Shown here one piece after another: positions 7,614-16,911 of a stretch of 50,880 nt of DNA; position 1 is the first letter of the stretch, and each line of letters begins with the position of its first letter. Both the position numbers and the translations under genes were made by a program. This DNA comes from Deltaproteobacteria bacterium (lineage in GTDB: Bacteria; Desulfobacterota; DSM-4660; Desulfatiglandales; Desulfatiglandaceae), in assembly GCA_019307945.1 (NCBI GenBank), contig JAFDIS010000040.1, forward strand, positions 1 to 50,880, written 5' to 3'. The notes under the pieces were generated by a model. That model searched no databases. It was given only the letters and a program-made list of their open reading frames with translations, and was not told where the DNA came from.

Positions 7614-8399
7614 ATGCTATCCATTGAAAACCTGCGGGTCGTCTACCACGACGTGATCTCCGTCCTCAACGGAATTTCCTTGAACGTCCAGGACGGGGAA
7701 ATCCTCGTCATCATCGGCGCCAACGGCGCGGGCAAGACCACGCTGCTTCGTTCCGTTGCCGGCATGATCGACTTTTATGATGGGGACATCATCGAGGGAG
7801 ACATCAAGATGAACGGTGATTCCATCAAAGGCCTCGACGCCACCGACATCATGAAGCGTTACGGGGTCACCTATGTGATGGAGGACCGCCCCATCTTCTG
7901 GTACCTCACCGTGGAGGAAAATCTCGGTGCCGCCGCATTTTCCCGCTGGGACAGCCGGGTAAAACCGGACATGGAGAAGGTCTACGGGTATTTTCCGGTG
8001 CTTCAGAAACTCAAAGGCCGAAAGGCGGGGTACGCCTCGGGCGGAGAGCAGCAGATGCTCGCCATCGGCATGGCCCTCATGACGAACCCCAAGACCCTCA
8101 TGCTCGATGAACCGTCCCTGGGCCTTGCGCCCATTATCACGGCGGAGCTTTTCGAAATCATCCGGCAGCTCAACGCCTCGGGGATCACCGTGGTCCTGGT
8201 GGAGCAGAACGCCCACGCGGCGCTGGACATCGGCAACCGGGGTTATGTGGTGGAAACGGGCCGGATCGTGCTGGACGGTACGGCCCAGGAACTCCTGGCC
8301 AACGAGGACGTCCGGGAATTTTATCTGGGTTCAGGGAAGAAGGAGCGGAAGAGCTACAAGGACGCCAAAAGGTACAAGAGAAGAAAGCGATGGCTATGA
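7614..8399 (+). CDS. livF: ABC transporter ATP-binding protein (LivF type)
   Basis: This 261-residue nucleotide-binding subunit has Walker A GANGAGKT (near 36-43), the signature ASGGEQQMLAIGMALM, Walker B TLMLDEPS and the H-loop region VVLVEQNAHAAL typical of LivF. The C-terminus has a basic tail (KKERKSYKDAKRYKRRKRW) beyond the usual end at about 235-240 residues. Its last 10 bases overlap the start of the next ATPase gene, indicating translational coupling. It energises transport through the LivH/LivM-like permeases. Confidence 0.92.
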   Translation: MLSIENLRVVYHDVISVLNGISLNVQDGEILVIIGANGAGKTTLLRSVAGMIDFYDGDIIEGDIKMNGDSIKGLDATDIMKRYGVTYVMEDRPIFWYLTVEENLGAAAFSRWDSRVKPDMEKVYGYFPVLQKLKGRKAGYASGGEQQMLAIGMALMTNPKTLMLDEPSLGLAPIITAELFEIIRQLNASGITVVLVEQNAHAALDIGNRGYVVETGRIVLDGTAQELLANEDVREFYLGSGKKERKSYKDAKRYKRRKRWL

Positions 8400-9202
8400 C
8401 GCAACAAGAAAAGGACATCCTGCTCGAAATCCGGGGTCTTCACCTTTCATTCGGGGGAGTGAAGGTCCTCACGGACATCGATCTCAAGGTGGAAAAGGGC
8501 AAGATCTTTTCCATCATCGGGCCAAACGGGGCAGGCAAGACCAGTCTCCTCAACTGCATCAACATGCACTACCGGCCCCAGCGGGGGACGGTTGTGTTCG
8601 ACGGGGAGGAACTCAATCACCTCAAACCCCATAAAGTGGCCACGCGCGGGATCGCCCGGACCTTTCAGAAAGTGGAACTCTTCCATGGGATGACCGTCCT
8701 GGACAACATCAAGCTGGGGCGGCACTTTCTCATGAAGTCCTCGCTTGTGGGTAGTTTCTTTCGTTTGCCCGCGCTTGCAAGGGATGAATTGGAACACCGG
8801 CGGCAGATCGAGGAGGACATCATCGATTTCATGGGCCTGAGCAGTTTCAGGTATCACCCCGTGGGAATCCTGCCTTTTGGTGTGAGGAAGCGTGTGGACA
8901 TGGCACGGGCCCTGGCCATGTCGCCCAAGCTTCTGCTCCTGGACGAGATCATGTCGGGCATGGCGGTGGAAGAAAAGGAGGACATCGCCAGTTACATCCT
9001 GGACGTGCAGAGGGATCTCGGGGTTACCATCGTCTGGATCGAGCATGACCTGGCGGCCGTCATGGACCTGTCCGATTACGTGTGCGTGCTCAATTTCGGC
9101 ACCAAGATCGCCGAGGGGACGCCCGAAGAGGTCCAGAAGGACCCGCAGGTAATCGAAGCCTACCTGGGAAGAGTACTAAGAGAAGGACAACACGATGCTT
9201 GA
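8390..9202 (+). CDS. livG: ABC transporter ATP-binding protein (LivG type)
   Basis: This 270-residue second nucleotide-binding subunit has Walker A GPNGAGKTS, the LivG-type signature LPFGVRKRVDMARAL in place of LSGGQ, and Walker B LLLLDEI, in which Ile replaces the usual Pro after the catalytic Glu. The H-loop is WIEHDLAAVMDLSD. LivG-like GIARTFQKVELF is present near 85-96. The gene overlaps its upstream neighbour by 10 bases and the acyl-CoA ligase by 8 bases, so all are translated as one block. Confidence 0.92.
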   Translation: MAMTQQEKDILLEIRGLHLSFGGVKVLTDIDLKVEKGKIFSIIGPNGAGKTSLLNCINMHYRPQRGTVVFDGEELNHLKPHKVATRGIARTFQKVELFHGMTVLDNIKLGRHFLMKSSLVGSFFRLPALARDELEHRRQIEEDIIDFMGLSSFRYHPVGILPFGVRKRVDMARALAMSPKLLLLDEIMSGMAVEEKEDIASYILDVQRDLGVTIVWIEHDLAAVMDLSDYVCVLNFGTKIAEGTPEEVQKDPQVIEAYLGRVLREGQHDA

Positions 9203-11099
9203 GAACACGCTACTAGGTCTCCTGGTGAAAAACGCCGATGAAATGCCCCGCGAAGTGGCCATGCGCGAGAAGCGCTTCGGCATCTGGCGCCCCACGACCT
9301 GGCGCGAGTTTCACAGGGATGTGCAGCGCTTTGCCCTGGGCCTGGAGGCCCTGGGATTTAAGCCGGACGACAAGGTGGCCATCATCGGGGACAACAAGCC
9401 GCAGTGGGTCATCGCCGAGTTCGGCGCCATGGCGGCGGGCGGGATTCCCACTGGGGCCTACCCGGACAGCCTTGCCGAGGAAATGGAATACCTGGTCACT
9501 TTCTCGGACGCGCGGTTTCTGGTGGTGCGCGACCAGGAGCAGGTGGACAAGGTCCTTCAGATGTGGGACCGGATCAGCGGGAAGGTGGAAAAGGTCATCG
9601 TCTGGGACTCAAGGGGCATGAGTCACTACTACGAGGAATATCCGTTTCTCATGCGGTTCGAGACGGTCCTGGAAATGGGCGCCGAAAGGGAAAAGGGCCG
9701 GGAGGATTACGTTCGCCAAAAGGCGGAGGCCATCGACCCCACCCAGCCGGCCGTCATGTTGACCACCTCAGGTACCACGGCCAAACCCAAACTGTCGATC
9801 CTGAGTCATGAGAACCTGATCTTCTCGTGCGAAAATTACGGCAAGGTGGTGCGGATGGAAAAGGGAGACGAGATCCTCTCAGCCGCGCCGCTTCCCTGGA
9901 TCGGGGAGCAGATGTACAACCTGACCCGGTTCGTCATGGTGGGGGCTCATTACAACTTTCCGGAAGAGACCGAAACGCTCCGCACCGATCTTCTGGAACT
10001 CCAGCCCTTTCACTTCGGCGGAACGCCCGTGGTCTGGGAGTTCCTCATCTCAACCATCCAGGCGGCCATGGACAACGCAGACTTCTTCAAGCGCTACTTC
10101 TACAACCTGGCCACCCGTACCGCGCTGCGGCGCACCGAGTGGGAACTTGCGGGTCAGCCGGTCTCCTGGTGGACGAGAATCATGAGCAACGTGCTGGGTT
10201 TTTTCGTACTCAGGCCGCTCAAGAACAAGGTGGGCCTGGGCCGTGTCAAGGTGGCCATCACCGGCGGCGGGGCCCTCTCCCCCGAGGTGTTCAAGTATTT
10301 CAAGGCCCTGGGCGTGGACCTGCGTCAGGTCTTCGGACAGTCCGAGTGCGGCGGTATCGCCACCACCCACAGGATCGAAGACGTCAGGCCCGAGACCGTC
10401 GGCGTGGCGATCCCCGGCGTGGAAGTGAAACTTTCCGAGGAGGGAGAAATCCTGGTGCGTGGAAAGAACACACACTTGGGCTACTACAAGAATGAGGAGG
10501 CCACTCGGGAATGTTACACCGAGGACGGTTTCCTCCGCACCGGGGATGCGGGGTATTTCGGCGAGGATGGGCATCTCTACGTCTTTGACCGGGCCAAGGA
10601 CATCATGCATCTTAGGGACGGCACGCGTTTCGCGCCACAGGATATCGAGACACGCCTCAAATTCAGCGCCTATATCAACGAGGCAGTGGTATGCGGGGCG
10701 GACCGGGATTTCGTTACCGCCATCGTAAGCATCGACATGGAAAACGTAGGCAACTGGGCCAAGAAGCGAAACATCTCTTTTACCACATTCCAGGACCTTT
10801 CTCAGCGGAGAGAAGTCTACGACTTGATCAAAGGAGAGATCAAGAAGATCTGCGAACGGTTCCCGGAAAACATCCGCATCAAGCGCTTCGCCATCTTGCT
10901 GAAACCTCTCCATGCCGACGACGGGGAACTGACGAGGACGCGCAAGGTACGGCGTAAATTCGTCAATGAACGCTACCAGACGCTCATCGAGGACTTGTAC
11001 GCCGACAAGAAAGAACACGCGCTGGACGTGGAAATCCGTTACGAGGACGGCAGGGTTTCACAGTTCAAGGGCACCGTAGCCATCGAGGAGGTCAATTAG
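9195..11099 (+). CDS. AMP-forming acyl-CoA synthetase (long-chain fatty-acid-CoA ligase-like)
   Basis: This 634-residue adenylate-forming enzyme activates a carboxylic acid to its CoA ester with ATP. It has the P-loop TTSGTTAKPKLSILSH (near 190-205), the A5-type region VFGQSECGG, the hinge TGDAGYFGEDGHLYVFDRAKD, and a C-terminal ELTRTRKVRRKFVNERY that holds the basic residues of the catalytic C-domain. The length and the long insert between P-loop and hinge resemble the FadD15/long-chain group. It lies inside the ABC transporter operon, overlapping livG by 8 bases and livM by one. It probably activates the acid as it enters the cell. The chain type is unknown. Confidence 0.9.
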   Translation: MLENTLLGLLVKNADEMPREVAMREKRFGIWRPTTWREFHRDVQRFALGLEALGFKPDDKVAIIGDNKPQWVIAEFGAMAAGGIPTGAYPDSLAEEMEYLVTFSDARFLVVRDQEQVDKVLQMWDRISGKVEKVIVWDSRGMSHYYEEYPFLMRFETVLEMGAEREKGREDYVRQKAEAIDPTQPAVMLTTSGTTAKPKLSILSHENLIFSCENYGKVVRMEKGDEILSAAPLPWIGEQMYNLTRFVMVGAHYNFPEETETLRTDLLELQPFHFGGTPVVWEFLISTIQAAMDNADFFKRYFYNLATRTALRRTEWELAGQPVSWWTRIMSNVLGFFVLRPLKNKVGLGRVKVAITGGGALSPEVFKYFKALGVDLRQVFGQSECGGIATTHRIEDVRPETVGVAIPGVEVKLSEEGEILVRGKNTHLGYYKNEEATRECYTEDGFLRTGDAGYFGEDGHLYVFDRAKDIMHLRDGTRFAPQDIETRLKFSAYINEAVVCGADRDFVTAIVSIDMENVGNWAKKRNISFTTFQDLSQRREVYDLIKGEIKKICERFPENIRIKRFAILLKPLHADDGELTRTRKVRRKFVNERYQTLIEDLYADKKEHALDVEIRYEDGRVSQFKGTVAIEEVN

Positions 11100-12202
11100 T
11101 GCGCTCTTTATCCGAATGGTACAATGATATCTTCGCCTCCACTGCTGTGGCCAGTTACCGGGAGGACGAAAGGATTTTCCGAACACGGTTCATGAGGACC
11201 TGGTTCGTCATCTTTCTTTGCGTGGTTGCGGCGATAAACCTGGCCTCGCTTTTTGGAGTGGGCGCCAACGAATACCATTATTTCATCGGCAACCTGATCC
11301 TTGTCAACCTCATCTCGGCCATCGGGCTCCAGTTGCTGGTGGGTTTCACCGGGCTTCTGTCCCTGGGGCACGCGGCCTTCATGGGGGTCGGCGCCTACAC
11401 ATCGGCGCTGCTCATCACGGAAGTGGGCTGCCCCTTCAGCCTGTCCATCCTGGCAGGCGGCGCCGCGGCCGCCCTTTGCGGGTTGATAGTGGGCATCCCT
11501 TCATTGCGCATCAAAGGCTTTTACCTCATGGTCGCCACCCTGGCCTTTCAGTTCGTGATAGAATATACCATCATTCACTGGGAGGGCCTCACCCGGGGAA
11601 TCCGCGGCATTGAACTGCCCACACCCCATCTGTTCGGTATTCCCCTGGAAAAGAACCAAGCCTACTTTATCTTCGTCTTTCTCCTCGCCGTCTTTTTCAT
11701 GTGGGGAGCCAAGAATTTGACCCGCTCCAAGATCGGCAGAGCCTTTATTGCGGTACGGGACAATGATATCTCGGCCGAGATCATCGGCATCCCCATCTTC
11801 CGGTACAAACTAATGGCTTTTGCCGTGAGTGCGTTTTACGCCGGGGTGGGGGGTGCGGTTTTCGCGGGACTCCTCAGAACCGCCATTCCCGAAGACTACG
11901 TGTTCCTGAACTCCATCATCTTCCTGGCCATGGTCCTGGTGGGGGGATTGGGAAGGCTCGTGGGAACGGTGTTCGGCGTCATCTTCGTCACCCTGGTGCC
12001 GGTACTCCTTGATCTTCTGGTGAGTTACATCGCGCACGCCTTTGATCCCAATTTCACGGTCTACATGGGCCCCATGAAGGAACTGGTCTTCGGCGGCCTG
12101 ATCATTCTCTTCATCATCTTTGAACCAGAAGGCCTGGTGGGGATCTGGATTCGGCTGCGGGACTATTTCAAAATCTGGCCCTTGCCTTATATATCCGAGT
12201 AG
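11099..12202 (+). CDS. livM: Branched-chain amino acid-type ABC transporter permease (LivM family)
   Basis: This 367-residue permease starts at GTG 11099, which shares one base with the TAG of the ligase gene. After a 30-residue cytoplasmic N-terminus it has many membrane segments and LivM landmarks: GFTGLLSLGHAAFMGVGAYTSALL (near 82-105, shown here only as a landmark) and RAFIAVRDNDISAEIIGIP in the ATPase-contacting loop. Length is slightly above usual (about 330) because of the N-terminal tail. It is the last gene of the transporter operon; the next genes converge from the other strand. Confidence 0.9.
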   Translation: MRSLSEWYNDIFASTAVASYREDERIFRTRFMRTWFVIFLCVVAAINLASLFGVGANEYHYFIGNLILVNLISAIGLQLLVGFTGLLSLGHAAFMGVGAYTSALLITEVGCPFSLSILAGGAAAALCGLIVGIPSLRIKGFYLMVATLAFQFVIEYTIIHWEGLTRGIRGIELPTPHLFGIPLEKNQAYFIFVFLLAVFFMWGAKNLTRSKIGRAFIAVRDNDISAEIIGIPIFRYKLMAFAVSAFYAGVGGAVFAGLLRTAIPEDYVFLNSIIFLAMVLVGGLGRLVGTVFGVIFVTLVPVLLDLLVSYIAHAFDPNFTVYMGPMKELVFGGLIILFIIFEPEGLVGIWIRLRDYFKIWPLPYISE

Positions 12203-12252
12203 GGGCCTCACAGATTGAAGTGGCGCCCTCGGAAATGCGGGCGGGCATCGCT

Positions 12253-12558
12253 CTATTTCCTGTGCCAGGGAAGCCGTGCCTCCGGATCGGTCCAGAAAAC
12301 CGCAAGCGATAGACTTGTAATAAATCCACCTGCGCAAAAGGCAATCCAAACGGAGAACCCCCACTCCGCTGGGGGGCATGCCTTCAACAGACAAAGGCCG
12401 ACCACGCCATTGACCCAGGCCCAGATGACATTCGTAGCGGGACCGGATCTGCGGGCGAACGGTGTCATATGTCTTTTCCCGCAAATCCCCCGGACCAAAT
12501 GAGGTATGGCATTAAACAGGAATACGCCCGAAAAGAATGGTGCTAGATATTGGGTCAC
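12253..12558 (-). CDS. Small hypothetical membrane protein, translationally coupled to meaB
   Basis: I place the start at GTG 12558, giving 101 residues: the GTG overlaps the meaB stop (GTGA, four bases), and GGAGG lies seven bases upstream inside the meaB end. The protein begins VTQYLAPFFSGVFLFNAIPH and contains about three hydrophobic segments separated by a basic loop (GKRHMTPFARR) and NVIWAWVNGVVGL. It resembles small uncharacterised membrane proteins I have seen with the pattern APFFSG-LF-NA-PHL, but I cannot name a family. It is the last gene of the minus-strand mutase cluster, so a link to uptake or to MeaB is possible but unproven. Confidence 0.7.
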   Translation of the reverse strand: MTQYLAPFFSGVFLFNAIPHLVRGICGKRHMTPFARRSGPATNVIWAWVNGVVGLCLLKACPPAEWGFSVWIAFCAGGFITSLSLAVFWTDPEARLPWHRK

Positions 12559-13505
12559 ACCATTACACCTCCCCTCCCTATGATATCTTGAACAACGGAA
12601 TAAGGATCCCGTTTCCCGTAAAGGACGTCCTGCACGGCTTTTTCCATTGCTCCACACTGTTCATATTGTTCGCGCAGGAACTTGGCCACCTCGTGTTCCA
12701 GGATCGCTGTTAACTCATTCCTTACCTGCCGTTCCCGGCGTTCTCTGTTGTTTGCATGACTGTCAAAACACTCGAAAAGGACCGCAACGAGTTCCGGCAC
12801 ACCCTCTCCGGTGTTGGCTACGGTTCTGAGCACGGCGGGCTTGGGAGATCCTTCCTTACAGCCCAATTCCAGCATTGCCCTCATATCCTCCGCCACTTGG
12901 TCTGCTCCCTCTCGATCAGCCTTGTTGACCACAAAAATATCACCGATTTCCATGATTCCGGCCTTCATGGCCTGTATTGAGTCACCCTGGCCAGGGACAC
13001 AGATAACCAGGACCACATCGGCTGTTTTCACCACCGCCACTTCGTCCTGTCCCACTCCGACGGTTTCTATGATGACAAAATCCTTGCCGAAGGCATCCAT
13101 GATCTTGACCACATCGCGGGCGGCTTGGTTCAGCCCTCCCAGGGCACCGCGCGTGGCCATCGATCGGACAAATACTCCATCGAGGAGGCTGACTGATCTC
13201 ATCCTGAGCCGGTCTCCCAGAAGGGCACCACCGGAAAATGGGCTTGAAGGATCCACCGCAATAATTCCCACCTGGAAGCCTCGTTCAATCAGTTCTAATG
13301 TGATCTTATCCGTTAGGGTACTTTTACCAGCCCCCGGCGACCCAGTGATTCCTAAAACGCGGGCTTTTCCAGTATGAGGGTAAATGGCACGCATGCCCTC
13401 CATCCACCCGGGCTCTCGATTTTCCACACGGGTAATCATCTTAGCCAGAGCCCGAATTTCTTCGTTTCTTATACCTTCCGCCAAATTTTTCCAATCTTTA
13501 ATCAC
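12555..13505 (-). CDS. meaB: Methylmalonyl-CoA mutase-associated GTPase MeaB (ArgK family)
   Basis: This 316-residue G3E-type GTPase guards B12-dependent acyl-CoA mutases: it gates cofactor delivery and protects or reactivates the mutase. The P-loop GSPGAGKST lies at 55-63, followed by VDPSSPFSGGALLGDRLRM (switch I), ETVGVGQDE (switch II) and NKAD (guanine specificity). Length is normal (310-330). It sits about 12.5 kb downstream of the mutase gene in the same minus-strand array, which supports the view that the array is one functional unit. Its last bases overlap the small membrane protein gene. Confidence 0.95.
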   Translation of the reverse strand: MIKDWKNLAEGIRNEEIRALAKMITRVENREPGWMEGMRAIYPHTGKARVLGITGSPGAGKSTLTDKITLELIERGFQVGIIAVDPSSPFSGGALLGDRLRMRSVSLLDGVFVRSMATRGALGGLNQAARDVVKIMDAFGKDFVIIETVGVGQDEVAVVKTADVVLVICVPGQGDSIQAMKAGIMEIGDIFVVNKADREGADQVAEDMRAMLELGCKEGSPKPAVLRTVANTGEGVPELVAVLFECFDSHANNRERRERQVRNELTAILEHEVAKFLREQYEQCGAMEKAVQDVLYGKRDPYSVVQDIIGRGGVMV

Positions 13506-13607
13506 TTCTCAGATTCCCCGTGTATATGAGCAAGTTAACCACGACCTTGTCGAATTCCTGAGTGGTATAATAATGTTGATTTTCCACTATTCGGCACGAT
13601 CCGTCGC

Positions 13608-14399
13608 CTAGAGTCCTTTAAAGACCGGTTCCCGTTTTTCCAAGAATGCCTTAAACCCTTCTATGAAATCTTGGCTTTGAAGTGTAACTCCCAGCACATA
13701 AGCCTCATAGTCAAGGGCCTGGGCAAGGTCCATCTTGTAAAAATTCTGGAGTCCTCTTTTTGCAAACGCGATCGGGATAGGCGCATTACGGGCCATCCGG
13801 CGGGCCAGATCATAGGTGACGCTCAACAGTTCATCGTGTGGGACCACCCGATTAACCATGCCTATTCTCAACGCCTCTTGGGCGTCAATTACCTCTCCCA
13901 AAAAGATCAGTTCCGCCGCCTTTGCATATCCCACAAGGCGAGGAAGAAAATAGATTCCGCCCCAGTCAGGATGAGCTCCCCGCCGTGTGAAGACCTGACC
14001 AAACCTCGCTTTTTCACTGGCGACTCTGATGTCGCACGAAAGAGCCAAGTTACAGCCACCTCCCGCGGCAACGCCGTTTACTGCTGCGATGACAGGCTTT
14101 TCCACTGTATTAATGGCAAGAACCACTTTGCACATGGTATGCCGTTCATTGGAAGCTGTGGGTGAAAGGGCCTGGGTCTTTCCAGAGACGAATTCATCCA
14201 CGTCCCCGCCCGTACAAAATGCCTTTCCCGCACCCGTAATGACAATCACTCTGACATCTGGATCCGAGCACACGTCTTCCAGGGCCTCTAGAATCTCTTG
14301 CCGCATCCTGCCGGCAAAGGCATTATATCGTTCCGGTCGATTAAGGGTTATGGTTCCTATTTTGTCCTTTTTGTCCAGTAGCACATGCTCCCATACCAT
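13608..14399 (-). CDS. Enoyl-CoA hydratase/isomerase family protein (PaaG-like active site)
   Basis: This 263-residue crotonase-fold enzyme has the oxyanion-hole segments KAFCTGGDVDEF and NGVAAGGGCNLALSCDIRVA. At the position of the first catalytic Glu of enoyl-CoA hydratase (QPE) it has GQVF instead, while an Asp is found in HPDWGGIYFLPR, the place where PaaG-type isomerases (PDSGG) carry their catalytic Asp. An isomerase or hydrolase-like role is therefore more likely than simple hydration. This is read by eye from known family motifs. It shares one base (TAATG) with the flavin oxidoreductase gene upstream. Confidence 0.88.
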   Translation of the reverse strand: MVWEHVLLDKKDKIGTITLNRPERYNAFAGRMRQEILEALEDVCSDPDVRVIVITGAGKAFCTGGDVDEFVSGKTQALSPTASNERHTMCKVVLAINTVEKPVIAAVNGVAAGGGCNLALSCDIRVASEKARFGQVFTRRGAHPDWGGIYFLPRLVGYAKAAELIFLGEVIDAQEALRIGMVNRVVPHDELLSVTYDLARRMARNAPIPIAFAKRGLQNFYKMDLAQALDYEAYVLGVTLQSQDFIEGFKAFLEKREPVFKGL

Positions 14400-15352
14400 T
14401 ATTTTTCTCCCTTAATACCTAAAAAAATGGTGGATAGTTGAGATGAAAGGGATTCGACCTCCTTCATCATCTCCGGTATGATCTCCCCTATATTTTTCAA
14501 CTCCGTTATGAGCCCTGCCACCTGACCACAGGGCATCAGAGAACTGTCCGCATCTCCACCTGATTGAACATAGGACTTGTCACCAGACGCAGTGAGCCTA
14601 TCATCCTCTTGAGCCTTATCCGTGCGGCTGATCATCATGGAGGCCTTGTTTTTCAAAACCCTGATTGGCATGGCGCCTTTTCCCAAAAGGAGCGTGGAAT
14701 CGCTCTTGGCGGTTATCACAAGTTCTTTAAAAAAATCGGGAACCGGACATTCACTGCTCCCAAGGAAACGAGTTCCCATTTCGACACCTTCAGCTCCTAG
14801 GGCAAATGCGGCGAGCAATCCTCGAGCATCGCCAATGCCGCCAGCGGCTACCACCGGGATCCGGAGCACGTCAACTAACTGGGGAACCAGGCATAAGGTG
14901 GTTACCTGTTCTCGTCCGATGTGTCCACCGGCCTCAAATCCCGTGGCAATGACCCCATCGACTCCGGCTGCCTCTGCCTTCACGGCCATGTCCACGGTAG
15001 AAACCTTATGCAAAACCTTTATGCCTGCCTCTCGAATGCGGTCTATAAACTTGCCAGGGTTCCCAGCAGATGTGGTTATAACTTTAATTCCCACCTCAAT
15101 AGCTATTTCCAGCGCTTCGCTGGCGTTGGGACGGTAAAGCGGGATATTCACGCCAATAGGTCGGTTTGTAAGATCTCGTGCTTTCATCAATTCCGACCTC
15201 AAACGATCAGGAGAAAGACCGGAAGCGGCGATCTGGCCAAAACCGCCACTCTCGGAAACAGCGGCGGCCATCTCCCCCAGCGTGATAAGACGCATCGGCC
15301 CCAGAATAATGGGGTAAGCAACTCCCAGAATTTCGCATATTCGATTTTTCAT
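14399..15352 (-). CDS. NAD(P)H-dependent flavin oxidoreductase (nitronate monooxygenase/FabK-like)
   Basis: This 317-residue FMN-binding TIM-barrel protein begins with GPMRLITLGEMAAAVSESGG, has EAGGHIGREQ (FMN/substrate loop with the conserved His) and PVVAAGGIGDARGLLAAFAL plus GAEGVEMGTRFL, the phosphate-binding end. Length fits the nitronate monooxygenase (2-nitropropane dioxygenase) and FabK group. In an anaerobe an enoyl-CoA reductase-like role is more likely than an oxygenase role; this is inference. The gene overlaps the acyl-CoA ligase by four bases (ATGA) and the crotonase by one, so the three are co-translated. Confidence 0.88.
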   Translation of the reverse strand: MKNRICEILGVAYPIILGPMRLITLGEMAAAVSESGGFGQIAASGLSPDRLRSELMKARDLTNRPIGVNIPLYRPNASEALEIAIEVGIKVITTSAGNPGKFIDRIREAGIKVLHKVSTVDMAVKAEAAGVDGVIATGFEAGGHIGREQVTTLCLVPQLVDVLRIPVVAAGGIGDARGLLAAFALGAEGVEMGTRFLGSSECPVPDFFKELVITAKSDSTLLLGKGAMPIRVLKNKASMMISRTDKAQEDDRLTASGDKSYVQSGGDADSSLMPCGQVAGLITELKNIGEIIPEMMKEVESLSSQLSTIFLGIKGEK

Positions 15353-16911
15353 GGCGCATTCCCCAAGGTAGTTCCATACTTTTCTTTCAACTCAACTTTT
15401 TTGATCTTTCCGCTGGCGGTTATGGGAAGGTGATCCACAAATTTTATGTGCCTCGGAAATTTGTACCTCGCAATTTTGCCTTCAAGAAAGTCATAAATCT
15501 CTTGTTCCGTCATATCGTTGCCTTTTTCCACCACCACAAAGGCCATGCCCGTTTCTCCCCACTTCTCATCGGGTACACCGATAATAGCGACGTTAACGAT
15601 CTTGGGATGTCCGGCGAGCACTTTTTCGATTTCAGCAGGATATACATTTTCGCCCCCGCTGCGGTACATGTCCTTGGCTCTGTCAACAATGTAGAAGTAA
15701 CCCTCATCGTCCTGGTATCCTAGATCACCCGTATGAAGGACGCCGTTTACAATGGTCTGAGCTGTCTCGTCAGGCATATTCCAATAGCCGCTCATCACGG
15801 TTGGACCCTTTGCCACAACCTCCCCGATTTTTCCCGGAGGCTGTCTCCGACCTTCTTGATCGACGATCCAAATCTCGGTGAAAAATCCGGGCATCCCGAC
15901 CGAGCCCTCTTTACGCTGAATATCCTCCTTGGGCAGCATCATCATGGCCGAGTTTTCAGTCTGACCGAACCCCTGTTGCATATGAATACCCCGTTTGGCA
16001 AGCTCCTCAAGCAAGAGCGGTGGCGTACGCTCCCCGCCACCGATCACCTGCCTCACACTGCTGATATCGACCTGGTCCAGCTTGCCGGATTCGAGGATGA
16101 ACTTCCACATCGTCGTCAGGGCGAAAATCACCGTCGCTCGGTACGTCTCGATGTCCAGAGCGAATCTCTCCGGGTCGAAGCCCTGCCGCATGACCGTAGT
16201 AGCACCGGCACACAGAGCCGGGTTAAGGCTGATAAACAGCCCTCCGGAATGAAAGAGAGGTAGTTGAGCCAGATAGACGTCATCAGTACCTAGTCCGTTG
16301 TAAAGCATGATCTGGAAGTTCTTGAAAAAGGTCTGATGGTGCGAGACCACGGCTCCCTTGGGTTGCCCGGTCACACCCGAAGTGTAAATGATGGCCAGAG
16401 GGTCGTTCAGTTCCACGGGCCGGTCCACCTCCGGCTCGTCCTTGGGCCAGCCGGCCACGGCCTGCTCATACGACACGGCCCAGTCAGGACACTTGGACGC
16501 ATGGGGGCCAAGACTCTTCACGAACAAATATTTATCCTCATCGATGGGCACATTGCCTCGAATGGAGTCGATTGTGACGGTGAAGGCGTCGTGGAAGGCA
16601 AGTAGGCGAGCCTGACAGTTATTGAGTTGGTATTCCAATTCCGGGCCAACCAGCCGGAAGTTGAGCGGTACAAATATCAGGCCGATCTTGGCAGCGGCAA
16701 AGTAAAGGTAAACGAACTCCGGGCAGTTGAGCAGGTCTACGGCGATACGGTCGCCTTTCTTCAAGCCCAAGCCCTGGAGGTAATGGGCGGCCTGGTTGGA
16801 CCGTTCGTTGATCTGCCTAAAGGTAATGGGCCGGTCCTCGAAAATTATGGCCGATTTGTCCGGTGTGAATACGGCCCGTTTTGCGGCAATGTATCCGATA
16901 TTCCATTCCAT
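15349..16911 (-). CDS. AMP-forming acyl-CoA synthetase
   Basis: This 520-residue class I adenylate-forming enzyme has the P-loop IIYTSGVTGQPKGAVVSHH (Val in place of the usual Thr), GFGQTENS, the hinge HTGDLGYQDDEGYFYIVDRAKD, and the C-terminal catalytic Lys in PITASGKIKKVELKEKYG. Length is typical for FadD/MenE-like ligases. The start has AAAGGAG upstream. It is the only ligase in the minus-strand mutase cluster and so the likely enzyme that activates the acid imported by the TRAP transporter encoded nearby. The substrate is unknown. Confidence 0.9.
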   Translation of the reverse strand: MEWNIGYIAAKRAVFTPDKSAIIFEDRPITFRQINERSNQAAHYLQGLGLKKGDRIAVDLLNCPEFVYLYFAAAKIGLIFVPLNFRLVGPELEYQLNNCQARLLAFHDAFTVTIDSIRGNVPIDEDKYLFVKSLGPHASKCPDWAVSYEQAVAGWPKDEPEVDRPVELNDPLAIIYTSGVTGQPKGAVVSHHQTFFKNFQIMLYNGLGTDDVYLAQLPLFHSGGLFISLNPALCAGATTVMRQGFDPERFALDIETYRATVIFALTTMWKFILESGKLDQVDISSVRQVIGGGERTPPLLLEELAKRGIHMQQGFGQTENSAMMMLPKEDIQRKEGSVGMPGFFTEIWIVDQEGRRQPPGKIGEVVAKGPTVMSGYWNMPDETAQTIVNGVLHTGDLGYQDDEGYFYIVDRAKDMYRSGGENVYPAEIEKVLAGHPKIVNVAIIGVPDEKWGETGMAFVVVEKGNDMTEQEIYDFLEGKIARYKFPRHIKFVDHLPITASGKIKKVELKEKYGTTLGNAP

